From Streptococcus salivarius (GTDB lineage Bacteria > Bacillota > Bacilli > Lactobacillales > Streptococcaceae), in assembly GCF_002094975.1 (NCBI RefSeq), contig NZ_CP015283.1, forward strand, positions 248,001-312,000: DNA of 64,000 nucleotides. The letters are read 5' to 3'. Numbering within the stretch: position 1 is the stretch's first letter; each line of letters opens with the position of its first letter. Shown here piece by piece: positions 36,990 through 45,828 of the stretch. The position numbers and the translations under genes were made by a program. The notes under the pieces are model-generated. The model was given only the letters and a program-made list of their open reading frames with translations, made no database searches and was not told where the DNA came from.

Positions 36990-37139
36990 CTAATCGCCAT
37001 AAGGAGGTCTTCTTTTCAACCACCATTTATTCCAACCCAATCGTTCAGGTAAGGTTTGAGGTTTAGATACAAAACCACCCCCTGTAACATTTTCTAAGGT
37101 TTCAGCATTGAGCTCTTCACCATATGCCTTAGTTCGCAT
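36990..37139 (-). CDS. Double-glycine leader peptide, bacteriocin precursor
   Basis: A 49-residue precursor from ATG 37139 (AAAGGAG 8 nt upstream). The leader MRTKAYGEELNAETLENVTG continues with G: the classic form ending in a Gly-Gly cleavage site for peptidase-containing ABC exporters. The mature part would be about 27-28 residues, basic and tryptophan-rich (LGWNKWWLKRRPPYGD at the end), with no cysteine. It is driven by ComR-type promoter 2 and followed by a small membrane gene. No exporter is in this window; it would need one encoded elsewhere, such as BlpAB/ComAB. Confidence 0.78.
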   Translation of the reverse strand: MRTKAYGEELNAETLENVTGGGFVSKPQTLPERLGWNKWWLKRRPPYGD

Positions 37140-37241
37140 TCTTATTTCTCCTTTCTTTTCAAAAATAAATACAGCAATAACCACTTGGACTATTCAAAGA
37201 TTTAGTCGTCTTGGAAACCTAGTGCATTTGGGTATAAGGTC

Positions 37242-37286
37242 ATTATAGGTTCTCTCTTTTCAAAAAAATAGTGACATAAATGTCAC
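37242..37286 (-). promoter_or_regulatory. ComR-type promoter 2
   Basis: GTGACATAAATGTCAC (37271-37286), 23-bp gap, TATAAT (37242-37247). Same geometry as the other two. Drives the double-glycine peptide gene. Confidence 0.78.
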
Positions 37287-37313
37287 TATCTCTGAACACA
37301 AAAATCCAGCCCT

Positions 37314-37556
37314 CTATAAGACCTGTTCCAAAACTTGTTTATTTCTACGGTGTTTCAGAATAAGATAAAAAATAACCTCAAAAAGGAGAAAACTAAAATA
37401 AATTCCTAAAACGTAAAGCAAAGTTTCCCATTTATCTGTTGCTGATTGAAAATGGCCGTGATGATCCACTGTACGGATGCTAATTAAAAGACAAATATCT
37501 AGAAATAAGGCTAGAAGAATACCATTAAAGCCTATAAAAAAACGCTTTTTAACCAT
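37314..37556 (-). CDS. Small membrane protein, unknown
   Basis: An 80-residue protein with two hydrophobic helices (about 7-27 and 42-67) and basic ends (MVKKRFF and KHRRNKQ). CAGGAG precedes the ATG. It lies directly upstream of the ComR-type promoter 2 with no terminator between, so it may read into the bacteriocin unit. Its size suggests an immunity or accessory function, which is inference. Confidence 0.6.
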   Translation of the reverse strand: MVKKRFFIGFNGILLALFLDICLLISIRTVDHHGHFQSATDKWETLLYVLGIYFSFLLFEVIFYLILKHRRNKQVLEQVL

Positions 37557-37623
37557 AGTCTGACTCCTGTATGTTTTTTCTTAACCATAGAATAGCAAAC
37601 TCAACTTAAACCAGCCTAAAGCA

Positions 37624-37650
37624 AAAAAAAGACTCAGAGAGCCCTTTTTC
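37624..37650 (-). terminator. uvrA terminator
   Basis: Minus strand AAAGGGCTC TCT GAGTCTTT then TTTTT. Confidence 0.6.
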
Positions 37651-37651
37651 T

Positions 37652-40477
37652 TTATGTCAATTTTTCTTTCAAATATTGTCCTGTGTAGCTTTCTGGAACA
37701 GCTGCTACTTCCTCTGGAGTCCCTGTTGCTACGATGGTACCTCCACCGACACCGCCTTCAGGACCCAAATCGATGATATGGTCTGCGGTCTTGATAACAT
37801 CCAGATTGTGCTCAATCACGAGAACAGTGTTGCCATCATCCGCAAAACGCTGAAGCACCTTCAAGAGACGTGCAATGTCATCTGTATGGAGACCCGTCGT
37901 CGGTTCATCCAGAATGTAGAAGGACTTCCCTGTAGAGCGTTTGTGCAACTCACTAGCCAGTTTCATACGTTGAGCCTCACCACCTGATAAGGTTGTTGCT
38001 GGTTGTCCCAAGGTCACATACCCGAGCCCCACGTCCTTGATAGTTTGAACCTTACGAGCAATCTTAGGAATAGCCGCAAAAAAGTCAACTGCGTCATCAA
38101 CTGTCATATCCAAAATTTCAGCAATATTCTTGCCCTTATAACGAACTTCTAAGGTCTCAGAATTATAGCGTGTGCCATGGCAAACCTCACAAGGGACATA
38201 AACATCAGGCAAGAAGTGCATCTCAATCTTAATAATGCCATCACCAGAGCAAGCTTCACAACGGCCACCCTTGACATTGAAAGAGAAACGCCCCTTCTTG
38301 TAACCGCGAATCTTGGCCTCATTAGTTTGGGCAAAAAGATCACGAATATCGTCAAAGACACCTGTGTAAGTCGCTGGATTAGAACGAGGTGTACGCCCAA
38401 TTGGACTTTGGTCAATATCAATCAATCGCTCGATATGCTCAATGCCTGTCACTGATTTGTGTTTACCAGGTTTCTCACTATTTCGATTGAGCTCTTGGGC
38501 AATCTTTTTCTTGAGAATTCCATTAACCAAAGTCGATTTTCCCGAACCAGAAACACCAGTGACTGCAATCAACTTTCCAAGCGGAAACTTGACAGATACA
38601 TTCTTCAGGTTATTCTCGCTAGCACCTTTAACCTCGATAAAACGACCATTACCTACACGACGTTCCGTCGGTACAGGAATTGATTTAGCACCTGACAAAT
38701 ATTGCCCGGTGATTGAATTCTTGTTCTTAGCCACTTCCTCTGGGGTTCCTGAAGCCATGATTTGACCACCAAAGGCACCAGCACCAGGCCCCACATCGAT
38801 AAGCCAGTCAGCCTCACGCATGGTATCTTCATCATGCTCCACCACAATCAAGGTATTGCCCAAGTCACGCATCTTTTTAAGACTTGAAATCAAGCGATCA
38901 TTGTCACGCTGATGAAGCCCTATAGAAGGCTCATCCAACACATATAAGACTCCAGAAAGGTTAGAGCCAATCTGTGTTGCCAAACGGATACGCTGACTCT
39001 CACCCCCAGAAAGGGTTCCAGCCATACGAGAGAGGGTCAAATAATTAAGGCCTACATTATTTAAGAAAGTCAAGCGATCCTTGATTTCCTTAACAATTGG
39101 ACGAGCGATCACTCCCTCGTTTTCACCCAATTCAAGGTTATCGATTTCCTGAAGATGATCTGAAATAGACAAATCAGAGATTTGACCAATATTGAGGCCA
39201 TTCTCACCACCAACACGAACTGAGAGAGCTGCTTCGTTAAGACGATAGCCATGACAAGTTGGACATGACAACTCATTCATATAACCTCGCATGACATTGC
39301 GAGTGAAATCACTATTGGTCTCGTGGTAGCGACGATTGATATTAGTCACAACTCCTTCAAAAGGAATATCAATATCACGCACCCCACCAAAATCATTAAC
39401 ATAATGGAAATGGAATTCGCGATTCCCAGATCCATAGAGAATCAAATCTTGTTCTTCTTTTTTAAGATCTTCAAATGGCGTATCCATATCCACGCCGAAC
39501 TGCTCCATGGCCTGCTCAAGCATGGCTGGATAGTAGTTGGACGAAATAGGATTCCAAGGCGCCAGAGCACCTTCACGTAAGGTCTTACTAGCATCAGGGA
39601 TAACCAAATCCATATCAACTTCCAGTTTATTACCCAAACCATCACAGGTCGGACAAGAGCCGAATGGCGCATTGAATGAAAAGAGACGAGGTTCTAACTC
39701 TGGCACTGTGAAGCCACAAACCGGACAAGAATAATGTTCTGAGTAAAGCAGCTCATTATCATCCATGGTATCCACAATCAAGTAGCCATCTGCTAAACGT
39801 AGGGCCGCCTCCACCGAATCAAAGAGACGACTACGGATACCATCCTTATTCACCAAGCGGTCTACAACTACTTCTATATTATGCATTTTAGACTTAGACA
39901 ACTCTGGCACTTCTGTGACATCGTAAATCTCACCATCTACACGAACACGAACATAACCGTCTTTCTGTACACGCTCAAAAACGGCCTTGTGTTGCCCTTT
40001 TCTACGACGAACAATCGGCGCTAAAATCTGCATACGTGTACGCTCAGGAAGAGCTAGAACCTCGTCAACAATCTGTTCCACAGAGGACGACTGAATGGCT
40101 CCATGACCATTAGGACAATAGGGAACACCCACACGCGCATAAAGGAGACGAAGATAGTCATTAATCTCCGTTGCCGTCCCGACCGTCGAACGAGGGTTTT
40201 TGCTTGTTGTTTTCTGGTCAATGGAGATGGCAGGACTCAAACCATCAATCGAGTCCACATCAGGTTTCTCCATATTTCCCAAAAACTGACGGGCATAAGC
40301 CGAGAGACTTTCAACATAACGACGTTGCCCCTCTGCATAGATGGTATCAAAGGCCAAGGAAGACTTCCCAGAACCTGACAAACCCGTAACCACTACCAGT
40401 TTATCACGTGGAATCTCCACATCGATATTTTTTAAATTGTGAGCTCTTGCTCCATGAATCACTAACTTATCTTGCAT
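37652..40477 (-). CDS. uvrA: Excinuclease ABC subunit A
   Basis: A 941-residue UvrA, damage sensor of nucleotide excision repair. Two ABC ATPase halves: Walker [13 protein letters not shown] and [12 protein letters not shown], signatures [12 protein letters not shown] and [12 protein letters not shown]. Zinc motifs [14 protein letters not shown] and [13 protein letters not shown] are intact. Full length. Convergent gap with the bacteriocin island; divergent from corA. Confidence 0.98.
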   Translation of the reverse strand: MQDKLVIHGARAHNLKNIDVEIPRDKLVVVTGLSGSGKSSLAFDTIYAEGQRRYVESLSAYARQFLGNMEKPDVDSIDGLSPAISIDQKTTSKNPRSTVGTATEINDYLRLLYARVGVPYCPNGHGAIQSSSVEQIVDEVLALPERTRMQILAPIVRRRKGQHKAVFERVQKDGYVRVRVDGEIYDVTEVPELSKSKMHNIEVVVDRLVNKDGIRSRLFDSVEAALRLADGYLIVDTMDDNELLYSEHYSCPVCGFTVPELEPRLFSFNAPFGSCPTCDGLGNKLEVDMDLVIPDASKTLREGALAPWNPISSNYYPAMLEQAMEQFGVDMDTPFEDLKKEEQDLILYGSGNREFHFHYVNDFGGVRDIDIPFEGVVTNINRRYHETNSDFTRNVMRGYMNELSCPTCHGYRLNEAALSVRVGGENGLNIGQISDLSISDHLQEIDNLELGENEGVIARPIVKEIKDRLTFLNNVGLNYLTLSRMAGTLSGGESQRIRLATQIGSNLSGVLYVLDEPSIGLHQRDNDRLISSLKKMRDLGNTLIVVEHDEDTMREADWLIDVGPGAGAFGGQIMASGTPEEVAKNKNSITGQYLSGAKSIPVPTERRVGNGRFIEVKGASENNLKNVSVKFPLGKLIAVTGVSGSGKSTLVNGILKKKIAQELNRNSEKPGKHKSVTGIEHIERLIDIDQSPIGRTPRSNPATYTGVFDDIRDLFAQTNEAKIRGYKKGRFSFNVKGGRCEACSGDGIIKIEMHFLPDVYVPCEVCHGTRYNSETLEVRYKGKNIAEILDMTVDDAVDFFAAIPKIARKVQTIKDVGLGYVTLGQPATTLSGGEAQRMKLASELHKRSTGKSFYILDEPTTGLHTDDIARLLKVLQRFADDGNTVLVIEHNLDVIKTADHIIDLGPEGGVGGGTIVATGTPEEVAAVPESYTGQYLKEKLT

Positions 40478-40771
40478 ATTTTAAGAGGCCCTAACCCAGA
40501 AGCTACGGCCACTCCTTTCTACAGACGGATGGAAAATCCATCCCGACTTTCTCTCATATTATAACAAAATTTCAATTTATCCAGCCCAAAAATGTTTCAA
40601 ATGTAGTATAATATTGGAGTGTCTAAAAAAGGCAAGGAACATCGTCCCAAGCCTCATTTGACATCACTAAAAAAAGCTAAGAGCGGTGTTTATTTTACTT
40701 AAAAGCGATTGTAAAAATCCTTTTATAATCAAGACGCTAGCGCTTACCTAATGACAAAGGAGGGGTTCCCA
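40478..40771 (+). other. corA upstream region
   Basis: 294 nt between divergent uvrA and corA. A TATAAT with a weak -35 lies near 40608-40613; a second TATAAT lies near 40723, closer to the gene. A 130-nt leader follows the first. I could not fit it to the M-box or another known magnesium riboswitch. Weak stems only. Confidence 0.4.
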
Positions 40772-41716
40772 TTGAAACAAATGTTCTTATCCACCGGAAA
40801 AGAATTCAAAGAAATTGAAACATTCGAGCCTGGTGCCTGGATTCATTTGGTAAACCCTTCCCAGGAAGAAGCCATGAAGGTTGCAGAACGTTTTGACATT
40901 GATATCCAAGATCTCCGCGCCCCTCTGGACGTGGAAGAAACATCACGTATCGATGTCGAAGATGACTACACCCTAATTTTGGTCGACGTCCCAACCCAAG
41001 AAGAACGTAATAACAAAAGTTACTACGTTACCATTCCATTGGGTATCATCGTTACCGAAGAGGTAGTCGTTACTACCTGCCTCGAGGACATCAGCCTTAT
41101 GGACAACTTCCTCAATCACCGTGTACGTAACTTCTATACCTTCATGAAGACACGCTTTGTCTTCCAAATTCTCTATCGCAATGCTCAACTTTACCTAACC
41201 GCCCTACGTTCTATCAATCGTCAGAGCGATAAATTGGAAGCTCAGTTGGAAAATGCGACAAAAAACGAGCAATTGATCGACATGATGGAATTGGAAAAAT
41301 CCATTGTCTATCTAAAAGCCTCACTTAAGATGAATGAGCGAATTGTCAAAAAGCTAACAGGTAACGCCTCAAGCTTGAAGAAATATATCGAGGACGAGGA
41401 TCTCTTGGAAGATACCCTGGTCGAAACCCAACAGGCCATTGAGATGGCAGGCATCTATGAAAATGTCTTGAACGCTATGGCTGAAACCTCGGCCTCTATC
41501 ATCGGTAATAACCAGAACACTATCATGAAAACACTGGCTCTCATGACTATGGCTTTGGACATCCCAACCGTTATCTTCTCCGCTTACGGTATGAACTTTA
41601 AAAACAATTCTATGCCCCTAAACGATTTAGATAACGCCTTTTGGGTCATTTTCTTCATCGCGGCTCTCGGGTCATCTTGCGTTGTTATCTACTTTATCAG
41701 GAAAAAATGGTTCTAA
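40772..41716 (+). CDS. corA: CorA-family magnesium transporter
   Basis: A 314-residue CorA-type channel from TTG 40772 (first residues MKQMFLSTGKEFKEIE), chosen because AAAGGAGG lies 8 nt upstream and streptococcal relatives start there; the ATG at 40751 lies 5' of that site. The long cytoplasmic domain is followed by two membrane helices with the selectivity motif YGMNF near residue 277, ending IRKKWF. Complete. Confidence 0.9.
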   Translation: MKQMFLSTGKEFKEIETFEPGAWIHLVNPSQEEAMKVAERFDIDIQDLRAPLDVEETSRIDVEDDYTLILVDVPTQEERNNKSYYVTIPLGIIVTEEVVVTTCLEDISLMDNFLNHRVRNFYTFMKTRFVFQILYRNAQLYLTALRSINRQSDKLEAQLENATKNEQLIDMMELEKSIVYLKASLKMNERIVKKLTGNASSLKKYIEDEDLLEDTLVETQQAIEMAGIYENVLNAMAETSASIIGNNQNTIMKTLALMTMALDIPTVIFSAYGMNFKNNSMPLNDLDNAFWVIFFIAALGSSCVVIYFIRKKWF

Positions 41717-41785
41717 TATAGAGCCTCTTCTTTTCCCTAAACTACAAAACTAAAAAAATAATACTATTTATCGAAAGGTCATCTC

Positions 41786-42457
41786 ATGGACATCCAAAAA
41801 CTCACCAAGAAAAACCAAGAATTTATCCACATCGCAACTAACCAACTCATCAAAGATGGTAAATCAGACCAAGAAATCAAAGACATTCTTGGCAATGTCA
41901 TTCCTGAACTTATCGAAAATCAGAAAAAAGGAATTACAGGACGTGGACTCCTTGGTGCTCCAACTGTTTGGGCAGCTAGTTTCTCTCCTGAAAAACACCA
42001 AAAACCTGAAACTGGTAAGCCTAACAAAGAAGTGCCAGAAACAGATAAAACTCCTTGGAAGATGTGGCTTGATACCTCACTCTTCCTTCTAGCCATCGTT
42101 GCTATCATGAACGCTATCTTTGGTTTCTCAGGTACACAAACTAGCTACGGCCTCACAACCCTTCTTTCAGTGTCATTCATTGGAGGCCTTGCTATGTATA
42201 CCCCTTATCACTACATCTACCGTCACAATAACAAACCAAAAGAAGAACGTCCAAAATGGTGGTTCAGCATGACCGTCATCACACTCTCTTTTATTGCATG
42301 GTTTGCTCTCTTTAGTCTTACAGCCCTTCTTCCAAGCTACCTCAACCCTGGTCTTTCACCAATTGTAATCCTTATCATTGGTGTCATCGCTGGTGTTGCC
42401 AAATACTTCTTCAAACGTCATTACAACGTCCAAAGTACTTACGCACCTGCATCTTAA
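41786..42457 (+). CDS. DUF1129-family membrane protein
   Basis: A 223-residue protein. The N-terminal ~95 residues are soluble (MDIQKLTKKNQEFIHIATNQ, a family hallmark) and four membrane helices fill residues 92-212. Size and start match DUF1129 proteins, which occur after corA in streptococci. GAAAGG precedes the ATG and a good terminator follows. Function of the family is unknown. Confidence 0.85.
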   Translation: MDIQKLTKKNQEFIHIATNQLIKDGKSDQEIKDILGNVIPELIENQKKGITGRGLLGAPTVWAASFSPEKHQKPETGKPNKEVPETDKTPWKMWLDTSLFLLAIVAIMNAIFGFSGTQTSYGLTTLLSVSFIGGLAMYTPYHYIYRHNNKPKEERPKWWFSMTVITLSFIAWFALFSLTALLPSYLNPGLSPIVILIIGVIAGVAKYFFKRHYNVQSTYAPAS

Positions 42458-42465
42458 TCAACCTC

Positions 42466-42490
42466 AAGCACCCATAAGGGTGCTTTTTTA
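42466..42490 (+). terminator. Terminator after DUF1129 gene
   Basis: AGCACCC-ATAA-GGGTGCT followed by TTTTT. Confidence 0.85.
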
Positions 42491-42567
42491 CGTCAGAAAT
42501 CTTGACACAGTTGGCTATTCTATACTAAAATGTTAAAGTTAATAGACAAAAGAAAGAATTCCAATAG

Positions 42568-43449
42568 ATGCGTATCAAATTCCCTCTACTAATCATTGCT
42601 TGCTGCCTACTACTTATGGCTTGTGGCCACAAGAATACTCAGAAAAACTATCAAGCTTACTATAGTTTTAACAATGTGACGACTTCCACTCAGGAAAAAC
42701 AGCTAGCAAAAGCCTTAAAAAGCAAGGGTATTCCGACAAAAGACTGGGACAATCTAGCCCCTTATATTAGTCGTTACAATCAGGAAAATACAAATCTCCA
42801 ACCTGTTGTCAAAAAATGGACCCAAAGTAAAATCGGCAAGGATCAAAATCAATTCGTCACCTTCCTTAATGAAAAAACTTTCGAAGATAACAAATCACAT
42901 TTTACTGATGACTTAAACTGCCGACGAACATCGTTCCTCCTTCTTCATGACCTTATTACAAGCTCAGAGGACCTCACCAAATTGGACCTCCCCTCTCAAA
43001 ACGAATTTATAGATCTTAAGTCACGCCACAAAGAGCTAACTTCCAAGGATCAAGCTCTCTATAGTCTCCTCTTTGGAGATAATATCAGCTACCAGTCTAC
43101 GGATGACCTCCTTAAAGCTTGGAAAAAAGCTGGACTCAAGTTTCCAGAAAAGGTTAAACTCCTCTCAGTCTTTCAAAATAGCCCTGGTGATGTCAGCAAT
43201 TTCCACACGGCTATAACTTACGAAAAAGATGGCAGTATCTATGTCTTTGAAAAACAGGACCCAACACTTCCTTATAGGTGGAGCCGCTTCAATAATTGGG
43301 CAGATATCAAAACACATTGGTTATCAAACCGCTTCAAGGTCTTCAAAGATAATGTCGATATCCTCGTTAACGACCAAAAATTTGATGATTTCTTAGAAAA
43401 CACACTCTATATACCACAAAACAACCAACTAGCTCCTCAAGATAAATGA
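42568..43449 (+). CDS. DUF4300-like lipoprotein
   Basis: A 293-residue exported lipoprotein: signal helix FPLLIIACCLLL and lipobox LMAC with Cys19. The mature part is mostly helical with phrases typical of streptococcal DUF4300 proteins (KDWDNLAPYISRYNQEN near 60-75, DLNCRRTSFLLLHDLI near 125). Stand-alone gene. Its last codons form one arm of the terminator. The role of the family is not established. Confidence 0.8.
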   Translation: MRIKFPLLIIACCLLLMACGHKNTQKNYQAYYSFNNVTTSTQEKQLAKALKSKGIPTKDWDNLAPYISRYNQENTNLQPVVKKWTQSKIGKDQNQFVTFLNEKTFEDNKSHFTDDLNCRRTSFLLLHDLITSSEDLTKLDLPSQNEFIDLKSRHKELTSKDQALYSLLFGDNISYQSTDDLLKAWKKAGLKFPEKVKLLSVFQNSPGDVSNFHTAITYEKDGSIYVFEKQDPTLPYRWSRFNNWADIKTHWLSNRFKVFKDNVDILVNDQKFDDFLENTLYIPQNNQLAPQDK

Positions 43450-43466
43450 GAAGACCAGTTGGTTTT
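43427..43466 (+). terminator. Terminator overlapping the lipoprotein stop
   Basis: AACCAACT in the last codons pairs with AGTTGGTT, then TTTC TTTTT. Confidence 0.65.
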
Positions 43467-43547
43467 TCTTTTTCCCTAAAGTATAAAATAACACTCAACA
43501 CACAAGCCTAAAAAGAAAAAAGCCCATAAAATCAAGCCAGAAAAAAA

Positions 43548-43567
43548 CACCCTCAGTCGAGGGCATT
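43548..43567 (-). terminator. rpsF-ssb-rpsR terminator
   Basis: Minus strand GCCCTC-GACT-GAGGGT then GTTTTTTT. Confidence 0.8.
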
Positions 43568-43571
43568 ATTT

Positions 43572-43811
43572 TTAGTCTTCGTTTACGTAAGGCATAAGTG
43601 CCATAACGCGAGCGCGTTTAATCGCTGTTGTTACTTTACGTTGGTTTTTAGCTGAAGTTCCTGTTACACGACGTGGAAGAATTTTACCACGTTCTGAAAC
43701 GAAACGGCTAAGAAGCTCAGTATCTTTGTAATCAACATATTCGATTTTGTTAGCTGCGATGTAATCAACTTTTTTACGGCGTTTGAATCCGCCACGACGT
43801 TGTTGAGCCAT
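43572..43811 (-). CDS. rpsR: Ribosomal protein S18
   Basis: A 79-residue S18 of the small ribosomal subunit. Typical text: [18 protein letters not shown] and [16 protein letters not shown]. Third gene of rpsF-ssb-rpsR, with AAAGGAG before the ATG. Confidence 0.97.
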   Translation of the reverse strand: MAQQRRGGFKRRKKVDYIAANKIEYVDYKDTELLSRFVSERGKILPRRVTGTSAKNQRKVTTAIKRARVMALMPYVNED

Positions 43812-43852
43812 GTTTATTTCTCCTTTATATATTTAATTCGTTTTGTCCATTC

Positions 43853-44371
43853 TTAGAATGGGAGATCGTCATCTGAAATATCCATTGGATTTGAATTACC
43901 AAATGGACTCTCGTCACGACCGAAGTTTGGTGTAGATTGTGCAGGTTGTGATCCACCAAATGAACCACCAGTTGAAGCTCCTCCACCGAATGAATTTGAA
44001 TTATCAAATCCTCCAGCGTTGTAAGAACCACCACTGTGACCTTCACGTGCCGCACGGCTTTCCAACATTTGGAAATTATCAGCGACAACTTCAGTTACGT
44101 AAACACGTTGACCTTGTTGATTTTCATAGTTACGAGTCTGAATACGACCTGTAATTCCAATCAATGCGCCTTTCTTAGCCCAGTTAGCCAAATTTTCAGC
44201 TTGCTGGCGCCAGATAACACAGTTAATAAAGTCAGTTTCACGTTCACCATTAGCACCCTTGAAGTTACGGTTAACCGCAAGGCTGAATGTTGCAACAGCA
44301 ACGTTACTTGGTGTATAACGAAGTTCCGCATCACGGGTCATGCGACCAACGAGTACGACATTATTAATCAT
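43853..44371 (-). CDS. ssb: Single-stranded DNA-binding protein
   Basis: A 172-residue SSB. OB fold in residues 1-105 ([30 protein letters not shown] type strand). A glycine/asparagine-rich linker follows, then the acidic partner-binding tip [10 protein letters not shown]. It protects single-stranded DNA in replication and repair. Middle gene of the ribosomal operon, 11 nt after rpsF. Confidence 0.97.
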   Translation of the reverse strand: MINNVVLVGRMTRDAELRYTPSNVAVATFSLAVNRNFKGANGERETDFINCVIWRQQAENLANWAKKGALIGITGRIQTRNYENQQGQRVYVTEVVADNFQMLESRAAREGHSGGSYNAGGFDNSNSFGGGASTGGSFGGSQPAQSTPNFGRDESPFGNSNPMDISDDDLPF

Positions 44372-44382
44372 AATTTACCTTC

Positions 44383-44673
44383 TTACGCGTCAAGTTTAAC
44401 GATCATGTGACGAAGAATGTCACCGTTGATTTTTGAAAGACGGTCAAACTCGTTAAGAGCAAAATCGTTATCAGATTCAACGTTAACAACGTGGTAAAGT
44501 CCTTCACGGAAATCTTGGATTTCGTATGCAAGACGACGTTTTTCCCAATCTTTTGATTCAACAACAGTTGCACCGTTGTCAGTCAAGATAGAATCGAAAC
44601 GTGCTACCAAAGCGTTTTTAGCTTCTTCTTCAATGTTTGGACGAATGATATAAAGAATTTCGTATTTAGCCAT
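44383..44673 (-). CDS. rpsF: Ribosomal protein S6
   Basis: A 96-residue S6 from ATG 44673 ([20 protein letters not shown]), with GAGGAGG 9 nt upstream. Upstream codons from 44760 overlap the promoter and are not coding. The S6-S18 leader element that autoregulates this operon in many bacteria probably lies at about 44690-44745, where a GTGAGTGCACCTCAC stem is seen. Confidence 0.97.
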   Translation of the reverse strand: MAKYEILYIIRPNIEEEAKNALVARFDSILTDNGATVVESKDWEKRRLAYEIQDFREGLYHVVNVESDNDFALNEFDRLSKINGDILRHMIVKLDA

Positions 44674-44750
44674 TGATATTTTCCTCCTCTTTTGGTCTAA
44701 TGACTCATGGTCTTTCGCCACGAGTAAGTGAGGTGCACTCACAAGATATA

Positions 44751-44779
44751 ATTCTACCAAAGTTTGAGGGATAATGCAA
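44751..44779 (-). promoter_or_regulatory. rpsF operon promoter
   Basis: TTGCAT (44774-44779), 17-bp spacer, TAGAAT (44751-44756) on the minus strand. Confidence 0.7.
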
Positions 44780-44873
44780 GGAAAAAGTAAAGAGTTAGAA
44801 ATTTTCCCTCATAAAAAAATTAAGCCCTATGCGTCATCTTTTCTCCGGTCAAACTTCATGCTAAAATAAGAGA

Positions 44874-45827
44874 ATGCTTTATCATAAAAAGAAATTAGGA
44901 GAAAAACTAGGACTTCCAACCTTTAACCACTACTATAATATTCCTATTACTTCCCTAGAATATAACCTTAAAAACTTAGGTCCGAGTGATACCTATATTA
45001 TCACTTTTAAACAGGACAATAACCTCTTTGTTGTTGACATAAGACATTCGCTTGGACATACCAGTCATTTTGATACCGTCTCCCTCTTTGAACAAGACAA
45101 GGTCTTATCAGGCATCGCTGCTGTCCCTTTGGCCTCTGTTCATAGCATACAAATCTTGTCTTTTCCAGACAAGTTACACTCTCTGGACCCTAGTCAGCGT
45201 CTAAAAAATCTCGTCGCTCTTTACTACAAGGATGCAGAAATCATGCGTTACCTCAAGACGACTAAAAATATCGGTGATCAGGTGGCAAGATATCAATTAG
45301 AGGCTGATCGACTAGAAAGACAGGATAAGAGTTTTGACTTCTTCAAGTACGCCAGTCGTAGCAAAATACGAGAAGAAAACGGTCTTTCGGAAGTATCCAG
45401 CAAGGACTACGACTTCATTCCTGATTTTCATCCCTTCTTAACCTCACCAAGAAGCCAACAGGTTCTAAGCGTACCAGTAACCTACTGTGATGACAAAACG
45501 AAACAGACCGCTAAAATAGACATCATGGGGTGGTATATCAAGGACCAACAACTTAAGATTCGTTGGAAACCCAAGTACATGCGCAAACGTCGATGGCGCT
45601 CATCACGTATCTCAATTGATATCGTGACCGACAACTACTTCTTCCAAGGACAAATCTATAGAGACAGTAGCGCCCCCATATTTCTGAACAACCTAAGCTT
45701 TGATAGCAAGATTCCTAAGAGCTTCCTGCCGCATCTTAAAAATCAATACCAAATCTTTATGGCTCTAGTCGAAGAACAAAAAAGACTGGCTCTCCTACGA
45801 AAGGTCCAGTTAAACAATAAGGATTAA
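44874..45827 (+). CDS. Hypothetical protein with insertion at its stop codon
   Basis: A 317-residue soluble protein, basic, rich in aromatic residues. No signal or membrane helix. A middle coiled region (GDQVARYQLEADRLERQDKS) and a basic patch (KPKYMRKRRWRSSRIS) are visible. I do not recognise the family. The promoter TGCTAAAAT ends 6 nt before the ATG, so the mRNA is probably leaderless. The ISL3 element has inserted with its 8-bp duplication covering the stop codon; the coding sequence itself is intact. Confidence 0.75.
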   Translation: MLYHKKKLGEKLGLPTFNHYYNIPITSLEYNLKNLGPSDTYIITFKQDNNLFVVDIRHSLGHTSHFDTVSLFEQDKVLSGIAAVPLASVHSIQILSFPDKLHSLDPSQRLKNLVALYYKDAEIMRYLKTTKNIGDQVARYQLEADRLERQDKSFDFFKYASRSKIREENGLSEVSSKDYDFIPDFHPFLTSPRSQQVLSVPVTYCDDKTKQTAKIDIMGWYIKDQQLKIRWKPKYMRKRRWRSSRISIDIVTDNYFFQGQIYRDSSAPIFLNNLSFDSKIPKSFLPHLKNQYQIFMALVEEQKRLALLRKVQLNNKD

Positions 45828-45828
45828 G
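45821..45828 (+). repeat. Left target-site duplication GGATTAAG
   Basis: Identical to 47240-47247, flanking the ISL3-family element; 8 bp is the normal length for this family. Confidence 0.9.

Noticed and set aside
40600..40771. Magnesium riboswitch before corA
   Set aside because: Leader is only about 130-160 nt and I could not identify M-box conserved segments.
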